Made by a program: the position numbers and the translations under genes. Positions 19,026-27,803 of a stretch of DNA of 64,000 nt are shown here, piece after piece; position 1 is the stretch's first letter, and every line of letters starts with the position of its first letter. The notes beneath the pieces are model-generated. The model was not told where the DNA came from, searched no databases, and worked only from the letters and a program-made list of their open reading frames with translations. Source of the stretch: Longimicrobium sp. (GTDB lineage: Bacteria; Gemmatimonadota; Gemmatimonadetes; Longimicrobiales; Longimicrobiaceae). The stretch covers positions 1 through 64,000 of the forward strand of contig DASVQP010000043.1 of assembly GCA_036389135.1 (NCBI GenBank), read 5' to 3'.

Positions 19026-19535
19026 ATGAGCGCCGTATCGTTTGATCAGCTGCCAGATGACGCGCGGGTGTGGGTGTTCGGGGCCTCGCGCCCACTGGCG
19101 GAGGCGGAGAGCGCGGCGCTGCTGCGCGGGGTGGACGGCTTCATCGAGGGGTGGGCGGCGCACGGTGCGGCGGTGCGGGGCGCGCGCGACTGGCGCCACG
19201 ACCGCTTCCTCCTGGTCGGCGCGGACGAGCGGGCGACGGGCGTCTCCGGGTGCTCCATCGATTCGCTCTTTCACGCCCTCGCCACCGCCGAGGCCGCGAC
19301 CGGCGTCACGCTGCGCGACTCGGCCCTCGTCTTCTTTCGCGACGCCGCGGGCGAGGTGCGCTCCGTTCCCCGCCCCGAGTTCCGGCGCATGGCCGCCGCG
19401 GGCGAGGTGGCCGAGGACACCGTCGTCTTCGACAACACCGTCACCACCGCCGGCGACGTGCGCGCCGGCCGCTGGGAGACGCGCCTGCGCGATGCCTGGC
19501 ACGCCCGCGCCTTCCCCATCGCCGCCGCGCGCTGA
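19026..19535 (+). CDS. Conserved hypothetical protein
   Basis: The 169-residue product begins with VSFDQLPDDARVWVFGASRPL and contains GCSIDSLFHALATAEAATG. This order of motifs recalls a family of small cytosolic proteins in Bacteroidetes that are sometimes mislabelled as ABC transporter ATPases; no ATPase motif is present. AGGAGAGG five bases before the ATG is a strong ribosome binding site and fixes the start. No signal peptide or membrane helix. The single cysteine in the GCSIDS motif is conserved in relatives as I remember them. Function unknown. It converges with the next gene, with six bases between stop codons. Confidence 0.75.
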   Translation: MSAVSFDQLPDDARVWVFGASRPLAEAESAALLRGVDGFIEGWAAHGAAVRGARDWRHDRFLLVGADERATGVSGCSIDSLFHALATAEAATGVTLRDSALVFFRDAAGEVRSVPRPEFRRMAAAGEVAEDTVVFDNTVTTAGDVRAGRWETRLRDAWHARAFPIAAAR

Positions 19536-19541
19536 AAGTGC

Positions 19542-20051
19542 CTAGGCCGGGAGGCTCGGGGCTGCTTCCCTGATCCGGCGCACCCACTCGCCGCTGCCCT
19601 CCACCTTGAGCCGCTCGGCGCTGCCGTCATCGAGCTGAAGGAGGAGGTCGGTCGCGAACACCCCCGCGTACCGCCCCGTGCGAACGTCGCTGAGCTGGCG
19701 GAGCGGAATCGAAAGCTCGTCGCCGCCGCCCAGCCGGCACATCACCAGCCTGCAGTCGGTGAGGAACAGCCAGCCGCGGTATCCGAGCTCATACCGGTCC
19801 GCCGGGCCATCGTGAAGGATGCGCTCCCCCGTCTCCATCGCGATCTGCCAGTTGCCACGCAGAAGCTGACGGTTGGCCGCGCCGAGAGCTACCGGTGTGA
19901 GCAGCGTCAACAGGAGCACGAGGGCGAGCACACCACCGATCTGCCAATCGACCGTCCCTCCCGATGCCCACAGCACGGCGCCCGCGTAGAGGACGAACAG
20001 CGGGATCGTGACGCCGATGTGAGAGCGAATCGCTCGCAGCAGAGAAGACAT
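19542..20051 (-). CDS. Small membrane protein with PH-like domain
   Basis: From the ATG at 20051 the protein is 169 residues: two membrane helices (about 10-30 and 36-58) followed by a soluble beta-rich part (about 70-165: GERILHDGPADRYELGYRG, WLFLTDCRLVMCR, LPLRQLSDVR-like ISIPLRQLSDVRTG). The layout, a short GERIL entry strand, a hydrophobic LTDCRLV strand and a terminal helix, resembles bacterial PH-like/GRAM-like domains that sit on membranes. Function unknown. The terminal part resembles in style the protein at 40575-41012. Confidence 0.65.
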   Translation of the reverse strand: MSSLLRAIRSHIGVTIPLFVLYAGAVLWASGGTVDWQIGGVLALVLLLTLLTPVALGAANRQLLRGNWQIAMETGERILHDGPADRYELGYRGWLFLTDCRLVMCRLGGGDELSIPLRQLSDVRTGRYAGVFATDLLLQLDDGSAERLKVEGSGEWVRRIREAAPSLPA

Positions 20052-20138
20052 GGGGGGCGTTTTGGTCGGAAGGAGAGCGCACCGCGGAGCCCACACTACG
20101 CCTCTCCCTCTCGACCGTCAACGAAATCGTCCGCAGCC

Positions 20139-20195
20139 ACGAAACCGCTTCAGCGGTCTTCCCGTGGTTCCAGCCGGGGGCTTCAGCCCCCGGTG
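20139..20195. repeat. Short relative of the GAAGCCGGCTTCAGCC repeat
   Basis: CAGCGGTCTTCCCGTGGTTC followed by CAGCCGGGGGCTTCAGCCCC is shared in part with 37640-37670 and 18870-18905. Confidence 0.5.
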
Positions 20196-20235
20196 CCCGC
20201 GCCGGTGCCCTGCCCAGCGCTCGCCCCTGGCCCAC

Positions 20236-20275
20236 AAAAGAAGCCCCGGACCAGCATCGGTCCAGGGCCTCTTTG
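20236..20275 (-). terminator. Terminator after the 20294 gene
   Basis: AAAAGAAGCCCCGGACC pairs with GGTCCAGGGCCTCTTT across a short loop (AGCATC); on the minus strand the stem is followed by TTTT, just past the stop codon of the small membrane protein. Confidence 0.8.
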
Positions 20276-20293
20276 CATCGCCGTCGTGCTCGC

Positions 20294-20653
20294 CTACCGC
20301 ACGCCCTTGGGGGCCATGGGCTCGGGGCCGCGGCGCACCAGCTCTTCCATGCGGCCCACGAACGTATGCTCGCCGGCGCGGCTCTCGCCAAAGAGCCCGT
20401 CGGTGTTGTCCTCGGCGTGGCGGGTGGGCGAGTACAGGTTGAGCCACAGGTCGAACCGCTCGCCCATGCGCAGCACCGCGTAGAAGTAGCGGCCGCGCTC
20501 GCTCCGGTCGAGGAAGAAGAGGTCCGCGAGCACGGCGCCGATCGAAAACCAGAACATGCAGAAGCCCTTGATCCCATCCAGCAACAGCTTGATGTGGAAG
20601 AGGATCAGGTCCCGAATGAGAACGAGTGGACCGACGTGCTTGCGAGGCTGCAT
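20294..20653 (-). CDS. Small membrane-associated protein of unknown function
   Basis: This 119-residue protein has an AGGA-type ribosome binding site and one long hydrophobic helix (about 20-48, IKLLLDGIKGFCMFWFSIGA) followed by a charged soluble tail with RYFYAVLRMGERFDLWLNLY. I do not recognise a named family. Codon use and GC content match neighbours and a good terminator follows, so it is a real gene. It may be an inner-membrane accessory protein. Confidence 0.65.
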   Translation of the reverse strand: MQPRKHVGPLVLIRDLILFHIKLLLDGIKGFCMFWFSIGAVLADLFFLDRSERGRYFYAVLRMGERFDLWLNLYSPTRHAEDNTDGLFGESRAGEHTFVGRMEELVRRGPEPMAPKGVR

Positions 20654-20745
20654 GGTCGAAATTCCTGCTTGCGGGTGGAGTAGCGGACGGGGTGTGTACG
20701 GAGGAGAGTACCCGGTGGTTTCACCGGGCCGTGACGCGGGGGCGC

Positions 20746-21216
20746 TCAGCAGTCGGCGGCGATGGCGGCGACGAGCGGAGTGGCGATGGGAAACGCGACC
20801 AGGACCTCGGCGGCGCCACCCTGCTGCACCGCCAGGAAAGCGGCGGAGGTCGCCGCCGTGCCGAGAAGCCCGCGCAGGAACCGCTCGCGCCGATCGCAGC
20901 GCCCGCCGTGCTCCGGGAGCGCGGCACCCAGCGCGGCGCCGAGCGACCCGCCCATCACCGCCCCGACGAGCATCCCATCCAGCCCCGGGTCCTCGCCGCC
21001 GGCGGTGCGGTAGGTAAGCTGGTATCCGGTGTAGCCCCCCGCGACGGTCAGCAACCCCATCCCCAGAAACGCGCTGCCACCGCGGCTTGCGATCCGGGCC
21101 AGGGGCGACGGCCGCGTACGCGTGGTGCTGTCTTGGAAGGCGGCGGGCTCGCGCCGCTGGGCGGAGGCGGGGAGCGCCAGCGAGAGCAGCGCGGCGAAGG
21201 TGAGGAGGAGTTTCAT
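20746..21216 (-). CDS. Exported glycine-rich membrane protein, unknown
   Basis: The 156-residue product has a typical signal peptide (MKLLLTFAALLSLALPASA, cleavage before QRREP) followed by small-residue-rich hydrophobic stretches (GGSAFLGMGLLTVAGGYTGYQ, LVGAVMGGSLGAALGAALP, and the C-terminal 20 residues) of the glycine-zipper type found in outer-membrane-associated or cell-envelope proteins. Two cysteines (HGGRCDRRER and the very last residue) could form a disulfide. It lies 17 bp downstream of the AMIN-like lipoprotein gene, probably in the same transcript as fdhD. Confidence 0.65.
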   Translation of the reverse strand: MKLLLTFAALLSLALPASAQRREPAAFQDSTTRTRPSPLARIASRGGSAFLGMGLLTVAGGYTGYQLTYRTAGGEDPGLDGMLVGAVMGGSLGAALGAALPEHGGRCDRRERFLRGLLGTAATSAAFLAVQQGGAAEVLVAFPIATPLVAAIAADC

Positions 21217-21233
21217 CGGAGGGGGAGAGAGGA

Positions 21234-21935
21234 TTACTGCCGCACGTCTACGATCAGCCGGTTCGGAGCCGGCACCACGAGAACGCGGTAGGGGTTGGGA
21301 GATTGCACACCCACCACCACCTCCACCTCGCCCTCGAAGTCGCAGATGATCTCCACCTCGCGCAGCACCGGCGTGGTGGCGACGATCTGGCGGTCGCGAA
21401 CGGTCGCGTTCCCCGCGTCGTCGTGCGCCTGCGTGGCGCGTAGCCGCACCTTGAGCCACCCCTGCCCCGCGACCGGCACCGCCTCGCCCGAACCGCACGC
21501 GTGTACCGGCGAGTCCACGTACTCCACCTGGTACGGGGGCACGGGGCTGGTTCCGAAATCGAGCACCAGCCGGTCGAAGCCGGCGTTCCGCCCCACCCGC
21601 ATCCCGCGCAGGATGGAGGCGCTGGCGCCCGCCTTCCCCGCCTCGCGCTTCCCTGTGGTCCAATCCGCCTGCCCCGACGGATTCGCGCCCGCGGCCGGGA
21701 CGGTGTCGGCCGCGCGCGCGGGGGTGGCGCCGGTGGTGTCCACGAAGACGGGAAGGCGGTACTCGCCGGTGTCCTGGGCGGCCGGGCCGGCGGCGGTGTC
21801 GTTGCCGGCGTTCTCCGCGCGGCGCCGCTCCGTGGCATCCTTCAGCTCGCCGCCGCCGCTGGTGCAGGCGGCGAGCAACAGAAACGCGAATCCGCTGAAG
21901 CCCCGCGCGGTCGTTCCGAGTCGGCCGATGGTCAT
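21234..21935 (-). CDS. AMIN-like domain lipoprotein
   Basis: The start overlaps the fdhD stop by ATGA. The 233-residue protein has a signal peptide with lipobox ([11 protein letters not shown]) and a disordered Ala/Thr/Asp linker to about residue 105, then a beta domain (about 110-233: [53 protein letters not shown]) that matches the AMIN-like fold of lipoproteins found mainly in Actinobacteria and Gemmatimonadota. AMIN-type domains commonly bind peptidoglycan or glycans. Two cysteines (VHACGSG and IICDFE) may pair. Its coupling to fdhD is likely incidental. Confidence 0.7.
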   Translation of the reverse strand: MTIGRLGTTARGFSGFAFLLLAACTSGGGELKDATERRRAENAGNDTAAGPAAQDTGEYRLPVFVDTTGATPARAADTVPAAGANPSGQADWTTGKREAGKAGASASILRGMRVGRNAGFDRLVLDFGTSPVPPYQVEYVDSPVHACGSGEAVPVAGQGWLKVRLRATQAHDDAGNATVRDRQIVATTPVLREVEIICDFEGEVEVVVGVQSPNPYRVLVVPAPNRLIVDVRQ

Positions 21936-22828
21936 CCGCCCTGCCCCGTGGAGGCGTGGAGAGATGCGGCGATGCGTTCGCCGCCGGAGTACACGTTGAA
22001 CCGCGAGCCGCGGACGAAGCCGGCCAGCGTCATCCCCACCGATTCCGCCAGCTCCACCGCCAGGCTGCTGGGCGCCGATACGCCGGCCAGCACCGGCACG
22101 CCCGCGCGCGCGGCCTTCTGCGCCAGCTCGAACGAAAGCCGGCCGCTCACCAGCACCGCACCGTCCGACAGCGGCAGCTCGCCGGCGAGGAGCGCCGCGC
22201 CGACCAGCTTGTCCAGCGCGTTGTGCCGCCCCACGTCCTCGCGCAGCCTCACCAGCGCGCCCTCCGCCGTGAAGAGCGCCGCCGCGTGGAGCCCGCCGGT
22301 GCGCTCGAACACCGCCTGCGCGGAGCGGAGCACGTCCGGCAGCCCCAGCAGGATCTCGGGAGTGACGACGAGATCGCTCTCGATGCGCGGGCACGCCGGC
22401 CCGAGCGCATCCTCGATGCTCGCCTTGCCGCACACGCCGCAAGCCGAGGTGACCGGGAAGGCGCGCTCCGCAAGAGACGACGGCTCCCACTCCGCGGACG
22501 GCGAGAGCACCAGGTTTACTACGTTGTAGAGCTGCTCGCCCTCCGTGCAGTAGCGGATCGCGGCCACGTCTTCATGAGCGCGAACGATTCCTTCCGCGAA
22601 GAGGAAGCCGGCGGCGAGCTCGAAATCCGCGCCCGGCGTCCGCATGGTGACCGCGACGCGCGTCGCACGCCCGCCGCGGACGATGCGAATCTCCAGCGGC
22701 TCCTCGGTGGCGAGCGCATCCGCACGCGTGCGCCGCACGACGCCATCCGCGCCGATCGCCACCTGCTCCACGGGACGGCGAACGGTGCTGGCGCGGCGCA
22801 GGTTGCGGAGGTGCGGGGGTGATGCCAT
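21932..22828 (-). CDS. fdhD: Formate dehydrogenase accessory sulfurtransferase FdhD
   Basis: FdhD passes sulfur from the cysteine desulfurase IscS to the bis-MGD molybdenum cofactor of formate dehydrogenases and related enzymes. The 298-residue protein has the essential CxxC motif ([10 protein letters not shown], Cys130 and Cys133), the family segment [14 protein letters not shown], and the C-terminal cofactor-binding region ([44 protein letters not shown]). AAGGAAG precedes the ATG at 22828. No formate dehydrogenase or molybdopterin gene is present in this window, so its client is encoded elsewhere. Confidence 0.95.
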   Translation of the reverse strand: MASPPHLRNLRRASTVRRPVEQVAIGADGVVRRTRADALATEEPLEIRIVRGGRATRVAVTMRTPGADFELAAGFLFAEGIVRAHEDVAAIRYCTEGEQLYNVVNLVLSPSAEWEPSSLAERAFPVTSACGVCGKASIEDALGPACPRIESDLVVTPEILLGLPDVLRSAQAVFERTGGLHAAALFTAEGALVRLREDVGRHNALDKLVGAALLAGELPLSDGAVLVSGRLSFELAQKAARAGVPVLAGVSAPSSLAVELAESVGMTLAGFVRGSRFNVYSGGERIAASLHASTGQGG

Positions 22829-22905
22829 GGCGGGAACTTCCTTGCGGGGTGAGGGCCCGCCCAAAGGTGCCTACGTCCTGCCGGTGCCGCAAGTCCAAAA
22901 AAGCA

Positions 22906-22992
22906 TCACACAGAGAACACGGAGGGAACCGCAAGCCAACAGAGAACAACTTTCTGTCAGGTCTTGCAGTTCCCTCTGTGTCTCTGTGTGAG
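22906..22992. repeat. TCACACAGAGA palindromic repeat, copy 1
   Basis: TCACACAGAGAACACGGAGG pairs with CCTCTGTGTCTCTGTGTGAG across a 40-bp centre. Other copies in the window are at 29965, 31487, 35435, 40422 and 51350. Confidence 0.8.
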
Positions 22993-23015
22993 GTGCTTTT
23001 CCCTACCGTCTAAAA

Positions 23016-23216
23016 CTACGGGCGATCAAGGTCGCGCTGGGCCTTGCCAAAGGTGTCCTGCACCTTGCCCTTGAGCTGGTCCAGCTTCCCTTCGCCCTGC
23101 AGGCTGGTGTCGCCGGTGAGGCCGCCCAGCGCGTCCTTGACCTTGCCTTTCACGTCGGTGGTCTTCCCCTCGAGCGAGTTGTCGAGGCCGCGCTCGGTCA
23201 GGTTCCGTTCGTCCAT
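23016..23216 (-). CDS. CsbD family stress protein
   Basis: This 66-residue hydrophilic protein carries the CsbD motif twice (GLDNSLEGKTTDVKGKVKDA and EGKLDQLKGKVQDTFGKAQ). CsbD-like proteins are abundant, largely disordered and induced by general stress; their molecular role is not known. Full family length; preceded by a plausible ribosome binding site (AGGAG-like on the minus strand). Confidence 0.88.
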   Translation of the reverse strand: MDERNLTERGLDNSLEGKTTDVKGKVKDALGGLTGDTSLQGEGKLDQLKGKVQDTFGKAQRDLDRP

Positions 23217-23316
23217 GGTGACGCTCCTGGGCTGAGATTCCTACATTCGGCGTGCCTTCCGCCGCTCGGAACACGTTGGGGCAAAAGCCGTTCCGTGAAC
23301 CTGGGAGCACATCGTG

Positions 23317-24531
23317 TCAGGTAGTCGGATCTGATGCGGGGCCGCCCGCCAGCGCCAGCGGAAGGAGCAGCGCCGCCGCCGCGGCGAGCCCCGCGCCCAC
23401 GTAGAAAGCCGTCGCGGCGCCGAACACGTCCCACAGCATCCCGAAGAGGAGGCTCGCCGGGAGCGCGACGATGCCGACGGTGAAGTGGTACGCGCCGAAC
23501 GCGCGGCCCCGCACCCCTTCCGGCGCCAGCGCGGCAACGAGCGCCTTCTCGGGGGCCTCGGTCAGGCCGTAGAAGAGGCCGTAGACGAGGAAGAGGGCCC
23601 ACGCCTGCCACGGCGCACCGGCCACGGCGAAGCCCGCGTACACCAGCGCGTACACGGCCCATCCCGCGGTGATCGCCCCGCGCGCGCCAGCGCGGTCGCT
23701 CAGCCGCCCGCCCACGACGCTCCAGAACGACTTGCTCACGTGGAGGACGCCCCAGAGGAGAGGGATCAGCGCCGTGGCCACGCCCAGCTGCTGCGCGCGC
23801 AGCAGGAGGAAGGCATCCGACGCGTTGCCGAGCGCAAAGAGCGCCAGCACCGCCAGGAGGCGCGGAAAGCGCGGTCCCAGCCCCGAAAAGCGCACCTCGG
23901 GCGCGGGCTGCGCCGGCTTCGGCGGAGCGACGGACCGCGGATCGCGCACCTTCCACGCGGCGACCGCCACCGCCAGCACCCCCGGCACCAGCGCCAGCGC
24001 GAAGACCAGCCGCAGGTCGCCCGGGAAGAGGAGGAGGATGCCGGTGGCGAGGAGCGGCCCCGCGACGGCGCCCGCGTGGTCCGCCGCGCGGTGGATGCCG
24101 AACGCCTCCCCTCGCCGCGCGTCGGACACGGATTCGGCCAGGATGGCGTCGCGGGGGGCGGAGCGGAGCCCCTTCCCCACCCGGTCCGTCAGCCGCACCG
24201 CGAGCACCTGCCAGGCAACCGACGCCACGGCGATCAGCGGACGCCCCAGTGCAGCGATCCCATATCCCCACACCACCAGCGCGTGGCGCCTCCCGAATCG
24301 GTCCGCCGCCCAGCCGCTGGCGAGCTTCAGCAGGCTGGAGAGGCTCTCCGCCGCTCCCTCCACCGCCCCCACGAACGCCGCCCCCACACCCATCGACCCG
24401 GTGAGGAACAGGGGGAGGAGCGGGTAGATCATCTCGCTGGCGACGTCGTTCAGGAAGCTGACGACGCTCAGCCAGAGGACGTTTCCGCGCAGCAGCGGCG
24501 CCCTTGCGGACGGCGCGGGATCGGCGCTCAC
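23317..24531 (-). CDS. MFS transporter
   Basis: A 404-residue major-facilitator protein with twelve predicted membrane helices. The start MSADPAPSARAPLLRGNVLW leads into SVVSFLNDVASEMIYPLLP, a signature of the MFS group to which bacterial drug-efflux-like and nitrate/fosmidomycin-like members belong, and the loop 2-3 motif appears as GWAADRFGRRHALV. Residues RVGKGLRSAPRDAIL in helix 4/5 are typical of this subgroup. It is most likely an exporter or a solute transporter of unknown substrate, monocistronic and divergent from the TPR lipoprotein gene. Confidence 0.85.
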   Translation of the reverse strand: MSADPAPSARAPLLRGNVLWLSVVSFLNDVASEMIYPLLPLFLTGSMGVGAAFVGAVEGAAESLSSLLKLASGWAADRFGRRHALVVWGYGIAALGRPLIAVASVAWQVLAVRLTDRVGKGLRSAPRDAILAESVSDARRGEAFGIHRAADHAGAVAGPLLATGILLLFPGDLRLVFALALVPGVLAVAVAAWKVRDPRSVAPPKPAQPAPEVRFSGLGPRFPRLLAVLALFALGNASDAFLLLRAQQLGVATALIPLLWGVLHVSKSFWSVVGGRLSDRAGARGAITAGWAVYALVYAGFAVAGAPWQAWALFLVYGLFYGLTEAPEKALVAALAPEGVRGRAFGAYHFTVGIVALPASLLFGMLWDVFGAATAFYVGAGLAAAAALLLPLALAGGPASDPTT

Positions 24532-24724
24532 GTGGGGGCGTGGGTTGCGCTACGGGTGGCGGGGAAGGCTCGAGGGCGTTCCCGGGACCGGGTGCGGACA
24601 CGCACAGCGCGCACCGCGGCGGGCGGGGCACCCTTTCTTTTTTGTCCGCCGTTGCCTATCGTGGCAATCCGAGGCCCCCCGCCGGCCCACGTCGCGTCGC
24701 CGGCGCGCACCAGGAGAGCCCGCC

Positions 24725-25678
24725 ATGAAGCCAGCCGCACTCGCCCCCATCGCCGCGCTCCTGCTCGCGGCCTGCGTCCCTTCCGTCCGGCGCGACCCGT
24801 CTCCCGAGATGGGGCGGCCGGAGGCGGTTTCGCTGTTCGGCAACCGGCTGTACCCCCCCGAGCTGCCGCTGGAGCGCCGTACGCGCCTGGAGGCGGACCT
24901 CGCGCAGGCGCGGCAGGCGTACGAGGCGCGCCCCGCGGACGCCGACGCGCTGATCTGGTACGGCCGCCGCCTGGGGTACCTGGGGCGCTACCGCGACGCC
25001 GTCGCCATCTTCAGCGAGGGGATCAAGCGGCACCCCCGCGACGCGCGGATGTACCGCCACCGCGGGCACCGCTTCATCACGCTGCGCCGCTTCGAGCGGG
25101 CCATCGGCGATCTGCGGCGCGCCGCGTACCTGACCGCGGGGCAGCCGGACCAGGTGGAGCCGGACGGGTTGCCGAACGCGCAGAGCATCCCCCTCTCCAC
25201 GCTGCAGGGCAACATCTGGCACCACCTGGGCCTCGCGCACTACATGCGCGGCGAGTGGGGGCGCGCGTCCGAGGCGTTCCGCCAGGCGCTGGCCCGCGCG
25301 CGCAACGACGACATGATCGTCGCCACCAGCGACTGGCTCTACATGTCGCTGCGCCGCGGAGGGCGCGCCGCCGAGGCCGCCCGCGTGCTGGAGCCCATCC
25401 GCCGCGACATGCGCATCATAGAGAACACGGGGTACCACCGCCGCCTCCTCATGTACCGCGGCGAGCTCTCCGCCGACTCCATCCTCCCCGGCGACGGCGA
25501 CGGCACCCACCTGGCCAACCTGGGCTACGGCGTGGGGAACTGGCACCTGTACAACGGGCGCCGGCGCGAGGCGGAGGCCATCCTGTGGCGCGTGGTGCAG
25601 GCGGAGAACTGGGCCCCCTTCGGCTACATCGCCGCAGAGGCGGACCTGCACCGGCTGGAGCGCAGCGGCAGGCGCTGA
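24725..25678 (+). CDS. TPR-repeat lipoprotein
   Basis: The 317-residue protein starts at an ATG with AGGAGAG seven bases upstream, has a lipoprotein signal (MKPAALAPIAALLLAAC) and then tetratricopeptide-like helices (about 65-180: DALIWYGRRLGYLGRYRDAVAIFSEG-type units, HHLGLAHYMRGEWGRASEAF). The rest continues with HHLG and NLGYGVGNWHLYNGRR helical pairs. It is probably an envelope-anchored scaffold for protein interactions. A short hairpin follows it. Confidence 0.78.
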   Translation: MKPAALAPIAALLLAACVPSVRRDPSPEMGRPEAVSLFGNRLYPPELPLERRTRLEADLAQARQAYEARPADADALIWYGRRLGYLGRYRDAVAIFSEGIKRHPRDARMYRHRGHRFITLRRFERAIGDLRRAAYLTAGQPDQVEPDGLPNAQSIPLSTLQGNIWHHLGLAHYMRGEWGRASEAFRQALARARNDDMIVATSDWLYMSLRRGGRAAEAARVLEPIRRDMRIIENTGYHRRLLMYRGELSADSILPGDGDGTHLANLGYGVGNWHLYNGRRREAEAILWRVVQAENWAPFGYIAAEADLHRLERSGRR

Positions 25679-25683
25679 GGGTG

Positions 25684-25710
25684 GAACCCCCGGACGCCCG
25701 CGGGGTTCTT
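25684..25710 (+). terminator. Short hairpin after the TPR lipoprotein gene
   Basis: GAACCCC (25684-25690) pairs with GGGGTTC (25702-25708), followed by TT. A modest terminator. Confidence 0.45.
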
Positions 25711-25766
25711 AAGCGCTGAAGCATCCCACCGCAGCAGCCAACCGTAACTCCGCTGGAGGCACACCG

Positions 25767-26390
25767 ATGTTGTCAGGCTTCGCCGCTCTCGTGTTCCCGC
25801 TCGTCGTCGCGTTCTCCCCCGCGCCGGCCGTCCCCGCCGCACCCGCGCCCGCCGAGGCGCCGCCGGTCACGTGGCGGATCGACCAGTCGCACTCCGACAT
25901 CAGCTTCCGCATCCGCCACCTGGTGAGCCGCGTGCGGGGCACCTTCAACGAGTGGTCGGGGACCATCGTGGCCGATCCGCAGAACCTGGCGGGCGGCTCG
26001 GTGCAGGTGGAGATCAAGACGGCGAGCATCGACACCAACAGCGAGCGGCGCGACACGCACCTGCGCTCGGCGGACTTCTTCGACGCGGAGAAGCACCCCG
26101 CCATCACCTTCCGCAGCACCCGCGTGCAGACGCGCGGCCGCCAGCTCACGGTGACGGGCAACCTGACGATGCACGGCATCACGCGCCCGGTGGTGCTCAG
26201 GGGCGAGGTGACGCCGCCCGCGGGCGCGGCCGGCAAGCGCCGCATCGGCTTCGAGGCGTCGGCCACCATCAACCGGCAGGACTTCCAGGTCGCCTGGAAC
26301 CGCGCGGCCGAGGGTGGCGGCGTGGTGCTGGGCGACGAGGTGGAGATCACCATCACGGTGGAAGCCGTGGAGCAGGCCGCCTCCTCCTGA
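25767..26390 (+). CDS. YceI family protein
   Basis: GGAGG seven bases before the ATG fixes the start of this 207-residue protein. A signal sequence (1-25) precedes the YceI lipocalin-like barrel: VTWRIDQSHSDISFRIRHLVSRVRGTF at the start, then DTNSERRDTHLRSADFFDAEKHPAITF and GNLTMHGITRPVVL, all standard motifs. YceI proteins bind polyisoprenoids or amphiphilic lipids in the periplasm and respond to stress; some relatives help hydrogen or electron transport. Followed by a strong terminator. Confidence 0.93.
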   Translation: MLSGFAALVFPLVVAFSPAPAVPAAPAPAEAPPVTWRIDQSHSDISFRIRHLVSRVRGTFNEWSGTIVADPQNLAGGSVQVEIKTASIDTNSERRDTHLRSADFFDAEKHPAITFRSTRVQTRGRQLTVTGNLTMHGITRPVVLRGEVTPPAGAAGKRRIGFEASATINRQDFQVAWNRAAEGGGVVLGDEVEITITVEAVEQAASS

Positions 26391-26414
26391 GGCCCCCTAG
26401 GTGAGGGTGTGAGA

Positions 26415-26451
26415 GACCGCGCGTGCTCGGGGTGAGCACGCGCGGTCTTTT
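26415..26451 (+). terminator. Strong Rho-independent terminator after yceI
   Basis: GACCGCGCGTGCTC (26415-26428) pairs perfectly with GAGCACGCGCGGTC (26434-26447), with a five-base loop and TTTT. Confidence 0.9.
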
Positions 26452-26518
26452 CGCGCGGCGTGGCGGGCTTTGTTCTTGCGTATTCCGGCCCGTCATTCAG
26501 CCACGCACACGCACCCGT

Positions 26519-26917
26519 ATGCCGCGAACCATCCTCCTAGCCGAAGACCACGAAGACAACCGGTTCGCGCTGCTCACGGTGCTGCAGCGGGAGGGGTACG
26601 CCGCGCTCGGCGCGCGCAACGGCCGCGAGGCGGTGGAGCTGGCGTTCGAGCACTCGCCGGACCTGATCGTGATGGACCTGGCGATGCCGGTGATGGACGG
26701 GCGGGAGGCGCTGCGCGCGCTCAAGGATGACCCGCGCACGCGCCACATTCCGGTGGTGGCGCTCACGGCAATGAGCCTCACGGTGAGCAGCGAGGAGCTG
26801 GAGGCGGAGGGGTTCGCGGCGCTGCTGACCAAGCCGTGCATGCCGCCGCACCTCATCGCCGAGGTGCGGCGGAGGATCGGCCCTCCGGAGGCGGAGGATC
26901 TGGCGGGGGCTCCCTAG
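26519..26917 (+). CDS. Stand-alone response regulator receiver
   Basis: The 132-residue protein is a single receiver domain: acidic pocket in ILLAEDHEDN, phosphoacceptor Asp in LIVMDLAMPVMDG, Thr in VVALTAM and the conserved Lys in LLTKPC. No output domain, so it acts like CheY/DivK by binding a partner. There is no Shine-Dalgarno sequence before the ATG, so it may be translated from a leaderless or very short-leader mRNA. No histidine kinase lies nearby. Its stop codon overlaps that of the convergent DUF971 gene. Confidence 0.88.
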   Translation: MPRTILLAEDHEDNRFALLTVLQREGYAALGARNGREAVELAFEHSPDLIVMDLAMPVMDGREALRALKDDPRTRHIPVVALTAMSLTVSSEELEAEGFAALLTKPCMPPHLIAEVRRRIGPPEAEDLAGAP

Positions 26918-27222
26918 CTGCTGGGCGAGAGCTCGCGCAGGTAGGTGAAGGGGTAGATGCCGGTGCGGTGCCCGTCGCTCCAGTCGAAGCGCAGCGCGTA
27001 GTCGCCTACGTACTCCACGGACCGCGGGTACACTTCCAGCGGCACCGAGGCGGGATCGAGGATGGGGCGGCCCGACATCTCCTCCACGCAGCCGGCGCAG
27101 GGGCAGCAGAGCCGCAGGTAGCGCGGCGGGTAGTCGCTCACCACGCCGTCGCGCCAGCGGATGCGCAGCTCGCTCCCGTCTTCCGTCGGCCCGATCTCGG
27201 CGGGCGTGGTCTCGTCGTTCAC
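26914..27222 (-). CDS. DUF971 / GBBH-like N-terminal domain protein
   Basis: The GTG at 27222 with AGGAG six bases upstream gives a 102-residue protein; the alternative ATG at 27264 adds a proline-rich stretch. The domain is that of the N-terminal part of gamma-butyrobetaine hydroxylase (LRIRWRDGVVSDYPPRYLRLCCPCAGCVEE, then YVGDYALRFDWSDGHRTGIYPFTYLREL), with cysteines suitable for a zinc or Fe-S site. Bacterial stand-alone members are associated with iron-sulfur proteins (ApbC/Mrp). Role inferred only. Confidence 0.85.
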   Translation of the reverse strand: MNDETTPAEIGPTEDGSELRIRWRDGVVSDYPPRYLRLCCPCAGCVEEMSGRPILDPASVPLEVYPRSVEYVGDYALRFDWSDGHRTGIYPFTYLRELSPSS

Positions 27223-27312
27223 GTGCGGCTCCTGGTGGGGTCTGGTTCGGGGCAGCGGGTGCAACTACGGGGCCCTCACCCCGGCCACGGGCGACGGAGC
27301 GGGGGCGGGCAC

Positions 27313-27337
27313 GGGCGCGATGAATCGCGCCCCTACG
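27313..27337. repeat. GGGCGCGATGAATCGCGCCCCTACG repeat
   Basis: One 25-bp copy of the palindromic family also found at 14797 and, reversed, at 37393, 46503 and 57021; it lies just before yhbY. Confidence 0.8.
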
Positions 27338-27399
27338 ATGGGTACGGCCGGGGGCGGGTGCGTCCGGCGAACATTCGCAACGCGAGACGGAAAGGAACG

Positions 27400-27699
27400 T
27401 TGGAGCTCACCTCCAAGCAGCGCGCCCACCTGCGGGCGCTGGCCCACCACCTGAAGCCGGTGGTGCAGATAGGGAAGGAAGGCGTCACCGACGCGGCCGT
27501 GCGCTCGGCGCAGGAAGCGTTCAACACGCGCGAGCTGGTCAAGGTCAAGGTTCAGGAAGCCGCCCCCATCCCCGCCCGCGAGGCCGCCCAGGAGCTCGCC
27601 TCCCGCGTGGAGCAGGCGACGCTGGTGGCCGCCATCGGCCGCACCGCCATCCTGTACCGGCCGGACCCGGAAAAGCCGGAGATCGAACTGCCGGGATGA
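27400..27699 (+). CDS. yhbY: YhbY family RNA-binding ribosome assembly protein
   Basis: A 99-residue CRM-domain protein; a TTG start is chosen because it gives the normal family length and is preceded by AAAGGA. Conserved features: LTSKQRAHLRALAHHLKPVVQIGKEGVTD, then the C-terminal GRTAILYRP. YhbY binds pre-50S ribosomal particles. A terminator follows. Confidence 0.9.
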   Translation: MELTSKQRAHLRALAHHLKPVVQIGKEGVTDAAVRSAQEAFNTRELVKVKVQEAAPIPAREAAQELASRVEQATLVAAIGRTAILYRPDPEKPEIELPG

Positions 27700-27701
27700 G
27701 G

Positions 27702-27800
27702 GAATGGGGAATGGGGAATGGGGAATGAAAACAGCCACCCGGCGCGAGCGTACCGGGTGGCTGTCGTCTTTTACCATTCCCCATTCCCCAACACCCATTC
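27702..27800. terminator. Terminator nested in a GGAATGG/CCATTCC inverted repeat
   Basis: ACAGCCACCCGG (27731-27742) pairs with CCGGGTGGCTGT (27753-27764), followed by CGTCTTTT. The hairpin is itself flanked by three GGGAATG-type units on the left and their complement on the right, so the whole forms one long hairpin. It separates the convergent yhbY and L,D-transpeptidase genes. Confidence 0.8.
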
Positions 27801-27803
27801 CCC

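Noticed and set aside
21932-22828. A formate dehydrogenase cluster around fdhD
   Set aside because: No fdh or molybdopterin synthesis gene lies within the window.
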